Below are positions 34,625 through 42,642 of a DNA stretch of 64,000 nucleotides, in pieces. Position numbers and translations under genes: made by a program. Under the pieces are notes generated by a model. The model made no database searches and had not been told where the DNA came from. It saw only the letters and a program-made list of their open reading frames with translations. Origin of the DNA: an uncultured Candidatus Saccharibacteria bacterium (GTDB taxonomy: Bacteria; Patescibacteriota; Saccharimonadia; Saccharimonadales; Saccharimonadaceae). The stretch is taken from NCBI GenBank assembly GCA_938033875.1, contig CALHKG010000013.1:134977-198976 (forward strand), written 5' to 3'. Each line of letters starts with the position of its first letter. Position 1 is the stretch's first letter.

Positions 34625-35650
34625 ATGGACGTCATGACTAATATATCACTGAAACAATACACAACTATGAAATTGGGAGGTGAGACTCGCTATATGGCGA
34701 CGGCAGATTCTGCTGGTGATGTTGTGTCGCTATATCGTAATGCCCGAAAGGAAAATTTGCCGATTTTTGTGTTGGGCGGTGGCAGCAATGTGATTACGCG
34801 TGACGAGGTTTTTGAAGGAATCGTACTGTTGAATAAGATCAAAGGTTTTGAGGTTATCTCTGAAACTGACGAAACAACTGATGTAAAAATTGGTGCGGGC
34901 GAAGTCTGGGACGAGGTTGTTGAGAAGTCTATTGGGCTTGGACTTCAGGGAATTGAGGCTATGTCGGGAATTCCTGGAACAGCTGGAGCTGCGCCAGTCC
35001 AGAATGTTGGGGCATACGGTCAAGAAATTGCCGACACGTTGATTAGTCTGGAGGCTTACGATTCAAAAACCGACACAATTGTAACTATTTCTGCTGATGA
35101 ATGTGACTTTTCTTATCGAAATAGCATTTTTCGCGACAAGGAAAAAGGGCGATATTGTATCCTGAATATTACTTTGCGACTAAATAAATCAGAGCCAAAA
35201 CCGCCATACTACGCTTCTTTGCAGAGATATATTGACGAGAATGACATTCGTGAGGTTAATTTGTCAGTAATTCGCGTGGCAGTTCTTAATATTCGTTCAG
35301 AAAAATTGCCAGACCCAGCGGAATTGCCAAGTGCAGGTTCTTTCTTCAAAAATGCGCTGGTTGAAAAATGGAAATTGGAAGAATTGCAAAAAGAATATAG
35401 CGACATTCCAAATTATGCAATGTCCGACGGAAGATATAAAATCCCGACAGGTTGGTTGATAGATAAGGCTGGCTTAAGGGGTTATCGCAGTCACGGCATG
35501 CGAGTTTACGAAAAGAACGCGTTGGTGCTCGTGAACGATTCGGCAACAGGATATGATGATTTGGCGGCGATTCGTGAGGAAATTGTGCAAATTGTCTTTG
35601 ACAAGTTCGGTATAAAAATTGAACAAGAGCCGCTAGAACTTTCTCGATAA
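34625..35650 (+). CDS. murB: UDP-N-acetylenolpyruvoylglucosamine reductase MurB
   Basis: A 341-residue FAD enzyme. FAD-binding LGGGSNVITRD (about 47-57), GIPGTAGAAPVQNVGAYGQE (about 118-137), catalytic Arg region YRNSIFRD, proton-donor Ser in PSAGSFFKNAL (about 236-246) and a C-terminal Glu are visible. It completes UDP-MurNAc after MurA, which is also in this window. TATACT with TGa at 34613-34618 lies six bases before the ATG. Confidence 0.96.
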   Translation: MDVMTNISLKQYTTMKLGGETRYMATADSAGDVVSLYRNARKENLPIFVLGGGSNVITRDEVFEGIVLLNKIKGFEVISETDETTDVKIGAGEVWDEVVEKSIGLGLQGIEAMSGIPGTAGAAPVQNVGAYGQEIADTLISLEAYDSKTDTIVTISADECDFSYRNSIFRDKEKGRYCILNITLRLNKSEPKPPYYASLQRYIDENDIREVNLSVIRVAVLNIRSEKLPDPAELPSAGSFFKNALVEKWKLEELQKEYSDIPNYAMSDGRYKIPTGWLIDKAGLRGYRSHGMRVYEKNALVLVNDSATGYDDLAAIREEIVQIVFDKFGIKIEQEPLELSR

Positions 35651-35691
35651 TAAGCATATGCTTTTTTGTAGATTTGCGCTACAATATTGAT

Positions 35692-36177
35692 ATGAATCGT
35701 GGGACGGGTGGTTATACGATAATAGAGATGATGATAGTTGTTGTAGTTGTGTCTATTTTGGCTGGAATTACTTTGGTTGGTGGTGATAGGTTTTTAAATC
35801 GAACCAGAGATGAGCGTCAGCGCGCCAATGTTGCCACATTATCTCTGAAGTTGGAACGATATTATAAGTACAATAGTGCCAGTCGTATTGGCCATGAATA
35901 TCCATCATGCAGAGACTTGATTAAAAATTTTACGTCTATTGTGGGTGATGATTCGTTGAAAAAAGAAATGGTTAAGTGTAATCGGAGCGACTGGGCTGGC
36001 GGGAAGCATGGTGAGTTATTATATGAAGCGTCTAATATAGATGATGGAGATTGTACGAAGCCAGCTTCTGGTCCTATAGCTGATGTAGTGGCGGCAACTT
36101 GCACTAAATACAGCATTATTTATAGAGAGCGTTTGACGGGAATAGAAAAAAAGGTGGATAGTATATGGCGCGATTAA
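35692..36177 (+). CDS. Minor pilin (FimU/GspH-like position)
   Basis: About 161 residues from ATG 35692. The leader MNRGTGG precedes YTIIEMMIVVVVVSILAGITL, with Glu at position 5 of the mature form. The cleavage would be G/Y rather than G/F. The body has two or three Cys. TACAAT at 35680-35685 lies six bases before the ATG, so the upstream TTG at 35674 is not used. It is the first of four overlapping pilin-like genes. Confidence 0.85.
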   Translation: MNRGTGGYTIIEMMIVVVVVSILAGITLVGGDRFLNRTRDERQRANVATLSLKLERYYKYNSASRIGHEYPSCRDLIKNFTSIVGDDSLKKEMVKCNRSDWAGGKHGELLYEASNIDDGDCTKPASGPIADVVAATCTKYSIIYRERLTGIEKKVDSIWRD

Positions 36178-36629
36178 TGAAAAATAGTGATGGCTTTACT
36201 ATAGTTGAGGTAGCGGTTACTTTGGTTGTTATTGGCATTTTTTCGATAGTTATTTTAATGATGCAAACCCAGGTCAGCAATATATCTGTCTTAGAAGTGC
36301 AGCACACGAAGGCTAGCTATTTGGCATACAGCAATATGCGTAAGTATGCAAACGACTCTCCTCCTACGTGGTTTGTGTGTGTAGCACCTCCTCCGAGCAC
36401 TAGACCTCCGGGCTCCGTATATTCGGTTATGAAGAGTATAGGTAGAGTTGATGGATTGCCGGGAATGGTTAGGCAGGAAGTGTATGTTTCGGCTCCATAT
36501 GGATGTAAAAGTGGCACGGCAAGTTTTGGTATGCCAATTAAAGTAGAGTCTGTTGTAGAGTATGGATTGCCAAGCTCTGGCGCCGGCAGTGGAAGAAAGG
36601 TTACACATGCGACATACGCAGCGTTTTAG
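36165..36629 (+). CDS. Minor pilin (PilV-like)
   Basis: A 154-residue prepilin: leader MARLMKNSDG, then FTIVEVAVTLVVIGIFSIVIL with Glu 5. The outer domain includes a proline-rich loop (VCVAPPPSTRPPG) and a second Cys in YGCKSG. It overlaps the previous gene by 13 bases. Naming as PilV-like rests on order within the cassette. Confidence 0.82.
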   Translation: MARLMKNSDGFTIVEVAVTLVVIGIFSIVILMMQTQVSNISVLEVQHTKASYLAYSNMRKYANDSPPTWFVCVAPPPSTRPPGSVYSVMKSIGRVDGLPGMVRQEVYVSAPYGCKSGTASFGMPIKVESVVEYGLPSSGAGSGRKVTHATYAAF

Positions 36630-37410
36630 AGAAAGTGGGTTTACTATAGCCGAGCTGGCGATGGTCATGGTTATTATTGCTATGATTGTCGGCGTGTTTA
36701 GTCAGATGTTAATTTCGGCAAACCAAAGTGCATCTATAAGTAAAGCAAGAGTTGACATTAATCGTAGTCTTCACAATTCTATGGATGCAATTGAAACTGA
36801 CGTGAGGCAAACTTCGCGTTTTAAGGTGAGCGGTTACGACGGATATGATACGTTTGCTAAAGATAAGAGCTTTTCTGGTGCGAGCCAAGTATGGACGTAT
36901 GATAGGAATACTTTGATATTGTTACAATATGCTACTACTATGAGCCGTGGCTCTGACACTCGAGAAATTGTCTATTTAAGAACTCCCAGGTTTGACTGTG
37001 CGGCGAATAAAACTCAGCAGCCAAAGTATAAGAAGATAGTAATTTATTTCTTAAAAGACGGTGAGCTGCATCGTCGTACTGTGTATAATGATTTGATAGA
37101 CACTTACGGCAATCCGTATACAGGAGCTCCTGCTAATTATTTCTGCATGAATAGTACGGATGCCAACAAGTTTAAGAGCCGTGCTATGAAAGTTCATCAA
37201 GATTCAATTTTAGCGACGGGCGTTTCGGAATTTAAGGTGGACTATTATGAGGGAGATGTTTTGGTCGCTGATCAATATAGTGTGCCTGCGACGTCATTAA
37301 GAGTTTTAGATGCGGCAAATGGTATAAAAGTAACATTAAAAATTCAATCTCCGAGTGGACAAGTTTCTGATTCGCAAACATTAATGATACGAAAGATAAA
37401 TAACCTATGA
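36607..37410 (+). CDS. Minor pilin (PilW-like)
   Basis: About 267 residues from ATG 36607; an upstream start at 36562 would add residues before the leader and is unlikely. Leader MRHTQRFRESG, then FTIAELAMVMVIIAMIVGVFS with Glu 5. The large outer domain (INRSLHNSMDAIETDVRQTSRFK and onward) resembles PilW/ComGF-type minor pilins. It overlaps the gene before by 23 bases and the next by ATGA. Confidence 0.83.
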   Translation: MRHTQRFRESGFTIAELAMVMVIIAMIVGVFSQMLISANQSASISKARVDINRSLHNSMDAIETDVRQTSRFKVSGYDGYDTFAKDKSFSGASQVWTYDRNTLILLQYATTMSRGSDTREIVYLRTPRFDCAANKTQQPKYKKIVIYFLKDGELHRRTVYNDLIDTYGNPYTGAPANYFCMNSTDANKFKSRAMKVHQDSILATGVSEFKVDYYEGDVLVADQYSVPATSLRVLDAANGIKVTLKIQSPSGQVSDSQTLMIRKINNL

Positions 37411-39203
37411 TTCGACAAAAAAATGGCTATTCTTTAGTTTTAATTGTCTTGATGAGTACTTTTATTATGGCTGTCCTGGCGGGCTCTATGAGAATTGTTA
37501 CTCAATCGTATATTTATTCCCAAGAAGAATATTATTATAAGTTGGCTCAAGAAGCGGGCGAGGCGGGTACGGCGTATGCCAACGCTTGTTTGGACTCAAA
37601 CAGCACTGAACAATCATGGGGATCAGTCCCTGGCGGGATTGGTCCATTGCGCCCGGAAACTAACTGTAAAGGCGCTACAGCTTTTTATGGTAATAAATAT
37701 GTTTTTGAAAATAGTAGGTTGCGAACTACATTTGAAGTCGGCAATTTGGAAGCGTCAACCAAGGGTGCTTCGTCTGGTGTAGCTCTGTCGGCCGCCACTG
37801 CTCAGATTTCATCGACTGGTCGAGTTGAACTTATAAGTGGTGGAAGCGTTGTAAAAACTTATACTGCTATTGTTAAGAAGGCTGTTACCTGGCCGGCGGA
37901 TCTTAATGCTGCACGTGTTGTTAGTGGTACATTCCGTACTTGTGCGATTATGTCTAATAATGTTTGGTGCTGGGGGAATTCGAATGAAATGGGAACGTTG
38001 GGGGATGGCACGAAGGATAAAGAGGCTAATGTTCCAGTGAAAGTGCAACAAGTGGGTGATATGAAATATGGGAAAATTATTGATATATTTGCAGCACAAT
38101 TCCACAGTTGTGTCTTAACTGAACTTAGCGGTGTAAGGAAAGTGTATTGTTGGGGGAGTAATGAAAAGGGACAGCTGGGTAATGGGCAGTATGGAGCTCA
38201 TAAGTATTCTGCTGTTCCGGTTGAAGTCGGCGGGGATATTGTCGGTAAAAATGTCACAGCGATTGGCGGTACCGGGGACGTGTCCTGTGCAATTGCTGAC
38301 GGTAAAATTTATTGCTGGGGGAATAATTATGAGGGAGAATTAGGTCATAACGCACCTCGTCATCCGACTTTATCTCCAGATCCAGTACCTGTTGCTACCG
38401 GAGGCGATACGTATTGGAGACTACAACCTGGATATAAAGCAGTTAAATTATCAACCAGCGGTAGTCGGTCGCAAACTATGTGTGCCATTATGGATACGGG
38501 GATTGCGTATTGTTGGGGACAGGCTATATTCGGGCAGACTGGAAGTACGGCTTTTTCTCCTCATTATAACTACGGTCGGCCTGTTCGCGTTACTGGAATA
38601 TCCAACGTTACTGATATATCTCAAGACGGATATTCGTATATGGCTACACATCTAGGGACTACTACTACTGCTCAGTCTTCCCGAGCTACTCACGTATGCG
38701 CAATTGCCTCAGGGAAAGTGTATTGTTGGGGCGGTGCTGGTAATGGGCAATCCGGAGCTAGTGCTTACGACGAAACTTATTATAGAACTTACACAGTACC
38801 TAAAGAAGTGACAGGTTTGCCGGGGGTGCCGAAGCGTATTGCTGTAGGGCTTGGTCAATCGTGTGCTCTGGTGGAGCTTTCTGGTGGTAAACATAAAGTG
38901 TACTGTTGGGGTGCGAATGAGCTTGGCCAGTTGGGTGAGAGTGCGAATAAGGGCTCGAGCTCTCTGCCATATTCGAGAACTCCTCGACCAGTGTATGTTG
39001 GTACGAATGGTCTTCCTCCGTCAGAAGATGTGGTCACTTTGGCAGCCGGAGCGAACCGTGGCTGTGCAATTATGACAAATAAGCGTGCATATTGTTGGGG
39101 ATTAAATACAGATGGACAGATCGGCGATGGTACACATGAAAATAGATTTAGTCCAACAGAGTCTTTATTCTTACGTCCAACACAGAATCGATACATATAT
39201 TAA
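37407..39203 (+). CDS. PilX-like pseudopilin fused to a seven-repeat RCC1 propeller, predicted pilus tip
   Basis: A 598-residue protein. The N-terminus MIRQKNG plus YSLVLIVLMSTFIMAVLAG is a prepilin leader and helix but lacks Glu 5, as PilX/GspK tip pilins do. Residues about 25-165 are a small pilin body (YYYKLAQEAGEAGTAYANAC). From about 170 to 590 seven RCC1 repeats follow, each ending V/I/A-Y/W-CWG-x4-5-G-x-x-G, for example VWCWGNSNEMGTLGDG and AYCWGLNTDGQIGDG. Each also has an upstream C-A/V-I/L, giving seven Cys pairs that could clamp each blade. Ending the cassette after three minor pilins, it matches PilX joined to a PilY1-like propeller. A role in adhesion to a host cell is inference. 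Confidence 0.85.
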   Translation: MIRQKNGYSLVLIVLMSTFIMAVLAGSMRIVTQSYIYSQEEYYYKLAQEAGEAGTAYANACLDSNSTEQSWGSVPGGIGPLRPETNCKGATAFYGNKYVFENSRLRTTFEVGNLEASTKGASSGVALSAATAQISSTGRVELISGGSVVKTYTAIVKKAVTWPADLNAARVVSGTFRTCAIMSNNVWCWGNSNEMGTLGDGTKDKEANVPVKVQQVGDMKYGKIIDIFAAQFHSCVLTELSGVRKVYCWGSNEKGQLGNGQYGAHKYSAVPVEVGGDIVGKNVTAIGGTGDVSCAIADGKIYCWGNNYEGELGHNAPRHPTLSPDPVPVATGGDTYWRLQPGYKAVKLSTSGSRSQTMCAIMDTGIAYCWGQAIFGQTGSTAFSPHYNYGRPVRVTGISNVTDISQDGYSYMATHLGTTTTAQSSRATHVCAIASGKVYCWGGAGNGQSGASAYDETYYRTYTVPKEVTGLPGVPKRIAVGLGQSCALVELSGGKHKVYCWGANELGQLGESANKGSSSLPYSRTPRPVYVGTNGLPPSEDVVTLAAGANRGCAIMTNKRAYCWGLNTDGQIGDGTHENRFSPTESLFLRPTQNRYIY

Positions 39204-39211
39204 AAAAACGC

Positions 39212-39240
39212 TTGCGCTTTTAAAAACGTTGTAGTATTAT
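39212..39240 (+). promoter_or_regulatory. Promoter of the major pilin gene
   Basis: TTGCGC (39212-39217), 17-base spacer, TATTAT (39235-39240). The start would be near 39247, leaving a leader with AGGGGG at 39268-39273, nine bases before GTG 39283. A full -35 is rare among protein genes here and fits strong expression. Confidence 0.6.
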
Positions 39241-39282
39241 CGAATTACAAATTAAAATAATATATTTAGGGGGCACATTATC

Positions 39283-39717
39283 GTGACTACAAAGAATATA
39301 AAAAATCAAGGTTTTACACTAGTTGAGCTTTTGATCGTTATCGTGATCATCGCAATTTTGACAGTTGTTTCTTTGGTTGCATACAACGGTTTGCAAAACC
39401 AAGCAAAGACATCTGCTGCTAAATCTGCTGCTGACGCTGTTGCAAAGAAAGCTGAGCTATACAACACAGCAGAGAGCAAGTACCCAGCTAGCTTGGCAGA
39501 CTTAACAAGTACTGCTCATTCTGGCGAACCATACTACCTGGATACAAAGACAGTTAATGAGCCTGCTCCCGGTACTGCTCTTACTGCTGGTACTGCTCCT
39601 AAAGAAGCTAACACTATTGAGTATAAAGTATGTACAGGCAATAAGGGTGCAAAGATTAAGTACTACAACTTCTCAAAGGACACTGTAGAGGATCGAACAG
39701 TCGGTACTGGTTGTTAA
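39283..39717 (+). CDS. Type IV pilin, probable major subunit
   Basis: A 144-residue prepilin starting at GTG. Leader MTTKNIKNQG, then FTLVELLIVIVIIAILTVVSLVAYNGLQ with Glu 5. The mature domain is Ala/Lys/Thr rich (AKTSAAKSAADAVAKKAELYN) and has a C-terminal Cys pair (KVCTGNKG and VGTGC), a usual D-region disulfide. Codons such as GCT, AAG, TAC and AAC are clearly preferred compared with neighbours, the sign of a highly expressed gene. It has its own promoter and terminator and so is made in excess over the minor pilins upstream. Confidence 0.92.
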   Translation: MTTKNIKNQGFTLVELLIVIVIIAILTVVSLVAYNGLQNQAKTSAAKSAADAVAKKAELYNTAESKYPASLADLTSTAHSGEPYYLDTKTVNEPAPGTALTAGTAPKEANTIEYKVCTGNKGAKIKYYNFSKDTVEDRTVGTGC

Positions 39718-39736
39718 TCGGCTAAGTATGTAAGTA

Positions 39737-39768
39737 AAAAAACTCCGGCGTTATGTCGGAGTTTTTTT
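39737..39768. terminator. Bidirectional terminator between pilin and glyA
   Basis: Stem AACTCCG/CGGAGTT with a nine-base loop, flanked by A7 and T7, so it can end transcripts from both sides. Confidence 0.9.
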
Positions 39769-39783
39769 ATGTGCGGGTTTATA

Positions 39784-41052
39784 TTAAATATCGCGTAGAG
39801 TATGGCAGAATTCCACAACTTCTTTGCGGAGTTCAGCCAACTCATCATCATTGTCGCGATTATCTATTGACCGCCTCATCCATTCTGCGATTTTTTCCAT
39901 GTCGTCTTCTTTGGCGCCTCGCGTTGTGACGGCTGGCGTGCCTAAGCGAATGCCGCTTGGCCTGAATCTTGGCAGTGGATCGTCTGGAATCGCATTGGCA
40001 TTCAGTGTCAGACCGATTTTATCCATGGCGATTTCCGCTTCCTTGCCGTCAATACCGAAGCTGCTGTGAATATCTGCCAGAATCAAATGGTTGCTGGTGC
40101 CGCCAGTTACTAACTTAAAACCGCGTTTTTGCAACTCTTCCGCCAATCTTTTTGCATTTTTAACAATTTGCTCGGCGTAATCTTTGAATTCTGGCTGTAA
40201 AGCTTCACCGAACGCTACGGCTTTTGCGGCAATGGTGTGCATGTGTGGTCCGCCTTGCGTGCCAGGGAATACCGCTCGATCGATCAACGTAGGCAAATTT
40301 TCGAGAGTTTTCTCTGGTTTTTTCAATGGATTGCCAACTATTCCTCGACTAAGAATCAGTCCGCCTCGTGGTCCACGTAGAGTTTTATGAGTTGTTGTGG
40401 TAATTACATGAAAGCCATAGTCGAACGGGTTTTTGGCAACGCCACTAACGATTAGCCCCGCAATATGGCTCATATCTGCCATTAGCATGGCGCCGACCTC
40501 ATTGCCAATTTCGGCAAATTTTTCGTAATCTAGCTCTCGTGGATATGCCGAAAATCCCGCCAAAATGATCTTTGGTTTGTGTTTAAGTGCCAATTGACGA
40601 ATTTCTTCATAGTCAATTTCGCCAGTGTCGATATTTTTTATGCCATAGCGAATGAAGTTGTATTCTCTGGCACTACGCGTAACTGGGGCGCCGTGAGTAA
40701 GATGTCCGCCGTGAGCCAAATCCATCGCCAGAATGGTATCGCCAGGCTCACACCAAGCGTAATAAACCGCCTCATTGGCCTGCGCTCCAGAATGCGGCTG
40801 GACGTTAGCGTGATCTGCTTTGAAAAGTTTTTTAGCGCGGTCAATCGCCAACTGTTCGACTTGATCGGTGTTTTCTTGTCCGCCGTAATAACGTCGACCA
40901 GGGTAGCCTTCTGAATATTTATTAGTGAAAACACTACCGAGCGCCTGAAGCACATCTGACGAAACATAATTCTCACTAGGAATCAGTTCCAGGCCGTCCG
41001 TTTGGCGCTTTTTTTCTGCTTTTATAAGTTCTTCAATTTGCTTGTCTTTCAT
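39784..41052 (-). CDS. glyA: Serine hydroxymethyltransferase
   Basis: About 422 residues from the ATG at 41052; an upstream in-frame start at 41100 is rejected because GGAGG (41060-41064) and TATAAT with TGa (41075-41080) lie between. Key segments: SENYVSSDVLQALGS, GGQENTDQVEQLA, NVQPHSGAQANEAVYYA, and the PLP lysine in VITTTTHKTLRGPRGG (about 225). It makes glycine and methylene-THF from serine and so supplies FolD. It diverges from the XRE-murA gene. Confidence 0.96.
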   Translation of the reverse strand: MKDKQIEELIKAEKKRQTDGLELIPSENYVSSDVLQALGSVFTNKYSEGYPGRRYYGGQENTDQVEQLAIDRAKKLFKADHANVQPHSGAQANEAVYYAWCEPGDTILAMDLAHGGHLTHGAPVTRSAREYNFIRYGIKNIDTGEIDYEEIRQLALKHKPKIILAGFSAYPRELDYEKFAEIGNEVGAMLMADMSHIAGLIVSGVAKNPFDYGFHVITTTTHKTLRGPRGGLILSRGIVGNPLKKPEKTLENLPTLIDRAVFPGTQGGPHMHTIAAKAVAFGEALQPEFKDYAEQIVKNAKRLAEELQKRGFKLVTGGTSNHLILADIHSSFGIDGKEAEIAMDKIGLTLNANAIPDDPLPRFRPSGIRLGTPAVTTRGAKEDDMEKIAEWMRRSIDNRDNDDELAELRKEVVEFCHTLRDI

Positions 41053-41092
41053 GACTAAACCTCCATTAATACTTATTATATCATTGCTTATA

Positions 41093-41110
41093 TATATCAT
41101 TAGTGATATA
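41093..41110. promoter_or_regulatory. Inverted repeat over the XRE-murA -10, candidate autoregulatory operator
   Basis: TATATCATTAGTGATATA is a perfect repeat with seven-base arms and a TTAG centre. Its right arm overlaps the extended -10 of XRE-murA (TGATATAAT, 41104-41112), and the glyA -10 lies 13 bases to the left. A dimeric HTH protein bound here would block the first promoter and perhaps the second. AT-rich -10 boxes on both strands can create such symmetry by chance. Confidence 0.5.
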
Positions 41111-41118
41111 ATTTACGC

Positions 41119-42642
41119 ATGATAAAAGACAAGTATCTTCAAAAAATCGGCAATTTAATCGCTGAAAATCGTCAAAAACAAGGTTTGACACAGACGCAAT
41201 TAGCTGAGGCAATTGGCACGTCGCAAAGTGCTATTAATCGCATTGAAAACGGGGGTCAGAATATTAGTATTGAGATGATTGCTCGAATTAGTGAAGTGCT
41301 TAATAACAATATTGTGACTGTAAATCATTCCGGAAAAATGAATTTTAAGGTAACTGGCGGCAAAAAATTGTCTGGTGAGATACAAGTTAAGACTAGTAAA
41401 AATGCCGCAGTGGGCCTTCTCTGTGCGAGTTTGTTGAATAAGGGGAAGACGACGCTTAGGAAAGTGGCGCGAATTGAGGAGGTCAACCGAATTATCGAGG
41501 TTCTGAACTCGATTGGCGTTAAAACTCGCTGGTTGGATGGCAGTGATCTTGAGATTGTGCCGCCAGCGCGCTTGAAACTTGAAGATATGGATATTGCTGC
41601 GGCGAAGAGAACTAGGACTGTGATTATGTTCCTTGGTCCGCTACTGCATCAATATAACGATTTCAAATTGCCGTTTGCTGGTGGCTGTAATTTAGGGAAG
41701 CGCACGGTTGAGCCGCACCTTAGTGGTTTGAGGCATTTTGGAATGAACGTTACGGCGGAGACTGATTATTATCACGCAAAAACTGATGTCAATTCTGGTG
41801 ATCGAACGATTTTATTGACGGAGCGCGGCGATACGGTGACGGAAAATATCATTATGGCTGCGGCGTTGTCGCCAAACACTACCATCATCCGCAACGCTAG
41901 CCCAAATTACATGGTTCAAGACGTCTGCTTCTTCTTGAAGAAATTGGGTGTGAAAATTGAGGGAATTGGTACGACAACCCTGAAAATCACGGGTCGTAAA
42001 CGAATTAGTAAAAATCTGGACTATTATCCGAGCGAAGATCCGATTGAAGCGATGAGTTTTATTGCGGCGGCTGTGGTGACGGATTCGGAAATTACTGTTC
42101 GCCGCGCGCCGATTGAATTCTTGGAGATTGAATTAGCGACATTGGCGGAAATGGGCCTTAAGTTTGAACTCAGCAAGGAATATTTTGCTAATAATGGGCA
42201 AACTCGTTTGGTTGATATTAAATTACAGCGTTCCAAACTCCAAGCGGCAAAGGATAAACTTCACGCCTTGCCGTTTCCTGGAATTAATATGGACAATTTG
42301 CCGTTCTTGGGACTTATCGCGACGGTGGCGGAGGGTCGCACGTTGGTCCACGACTGGAGCTACGAAAATCGAGCAATTTACTTTACAGAGCTAAGCAAGC
42401 TGAATGCGCAAATCGAGTTGGTTGACCCACACCGTGTTTATATCACTGGTCCAACAAGATGGAAGCCAGCCGACGTTGTTGCTCCGCCAGCGCTTCGTCC
42501 GTCTGTTGTGATACTTTTGGCAATGCTTGCCGCTCCAGGCGTATCGATTCTTCGCGATGTATATTCGATTAATCGCGGATACGAGGAATTGGCGGCGCGC
42601 TTAAATTCGCTAGGTGCTGATATTGAAGTGATTATTGAATAG
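41119..42642 (+). CDS. murA: XRE helix-turn-helix domain fused to UDP-GlcNAc enolpyruvyl transferase (MurA)
   Basis: A 507-residue fusion. Residues about 8-65 are an XRE/Cro HTH (LIAENRQKQGLTQTQLAEAI, then GTSQSAINRIENG). Residues about 75-507 are a complete MurA: MNFKVTGGKKLSGEIQVKTS, KNAA catalytic lysine region, the Cys loop AGGCNLGKRTVEPHL (Cys near 194), and LHALPFPGINMDNLPFLG near the end. MurA normally is about 420 residues without any DNA-binding part. It transfers enolpyruvate to UDP-GlcNAc in the first committed step of peptidoglycan. TATAAT at 41107-41112 lies six bases before the ATG and overlaps an inverted repeat. A single frame runs through both parts with no start suited to a separate MurA. 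Confidence 0.93.
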   Translation: MIKDKYLQKIGNLIAENRQKQGLTQTQLAEAIGTSQSAINRIENGGQNISIEMIARISEVLNNNIVTVNHSGKMNFKVTGGKKLSGEIQVKTSKNAAVGLLCASLLNKGKTTLRKVARIEEVNRIIEVLNSIGVKTRWLDGSDLEIVPPARLKLEDMDIAAAKRTRTVIMFLGPLLHQYNDFKLPFAGGCNLGKRTVEPHLSGLRHFGMNVTAETDYYHAKTDVNSGDRTILLTERGDTVTENIIMAAALSPNTTIIRNASPNYMVQDVCFFLKKLGVKIEGIGTTTLKITGRKRISKNLDYYPSEDPIEAMSFIAAAVVTDSEITVRRAPIEFLEIELATLAEMGLKFELSKEYFANNGQTRLVDIKLQRSKLQAAKDKLHALPFPGINMDNLPFLGLIATVAEGRTLVHDWSYENRAIYFTELSKLNAQIELVDPHRVYITGPTRWKPADVVAPPALRPSVVILLAMLAAPGVSILRDVYSINRGYEELAARLNSLGADIEVIIE

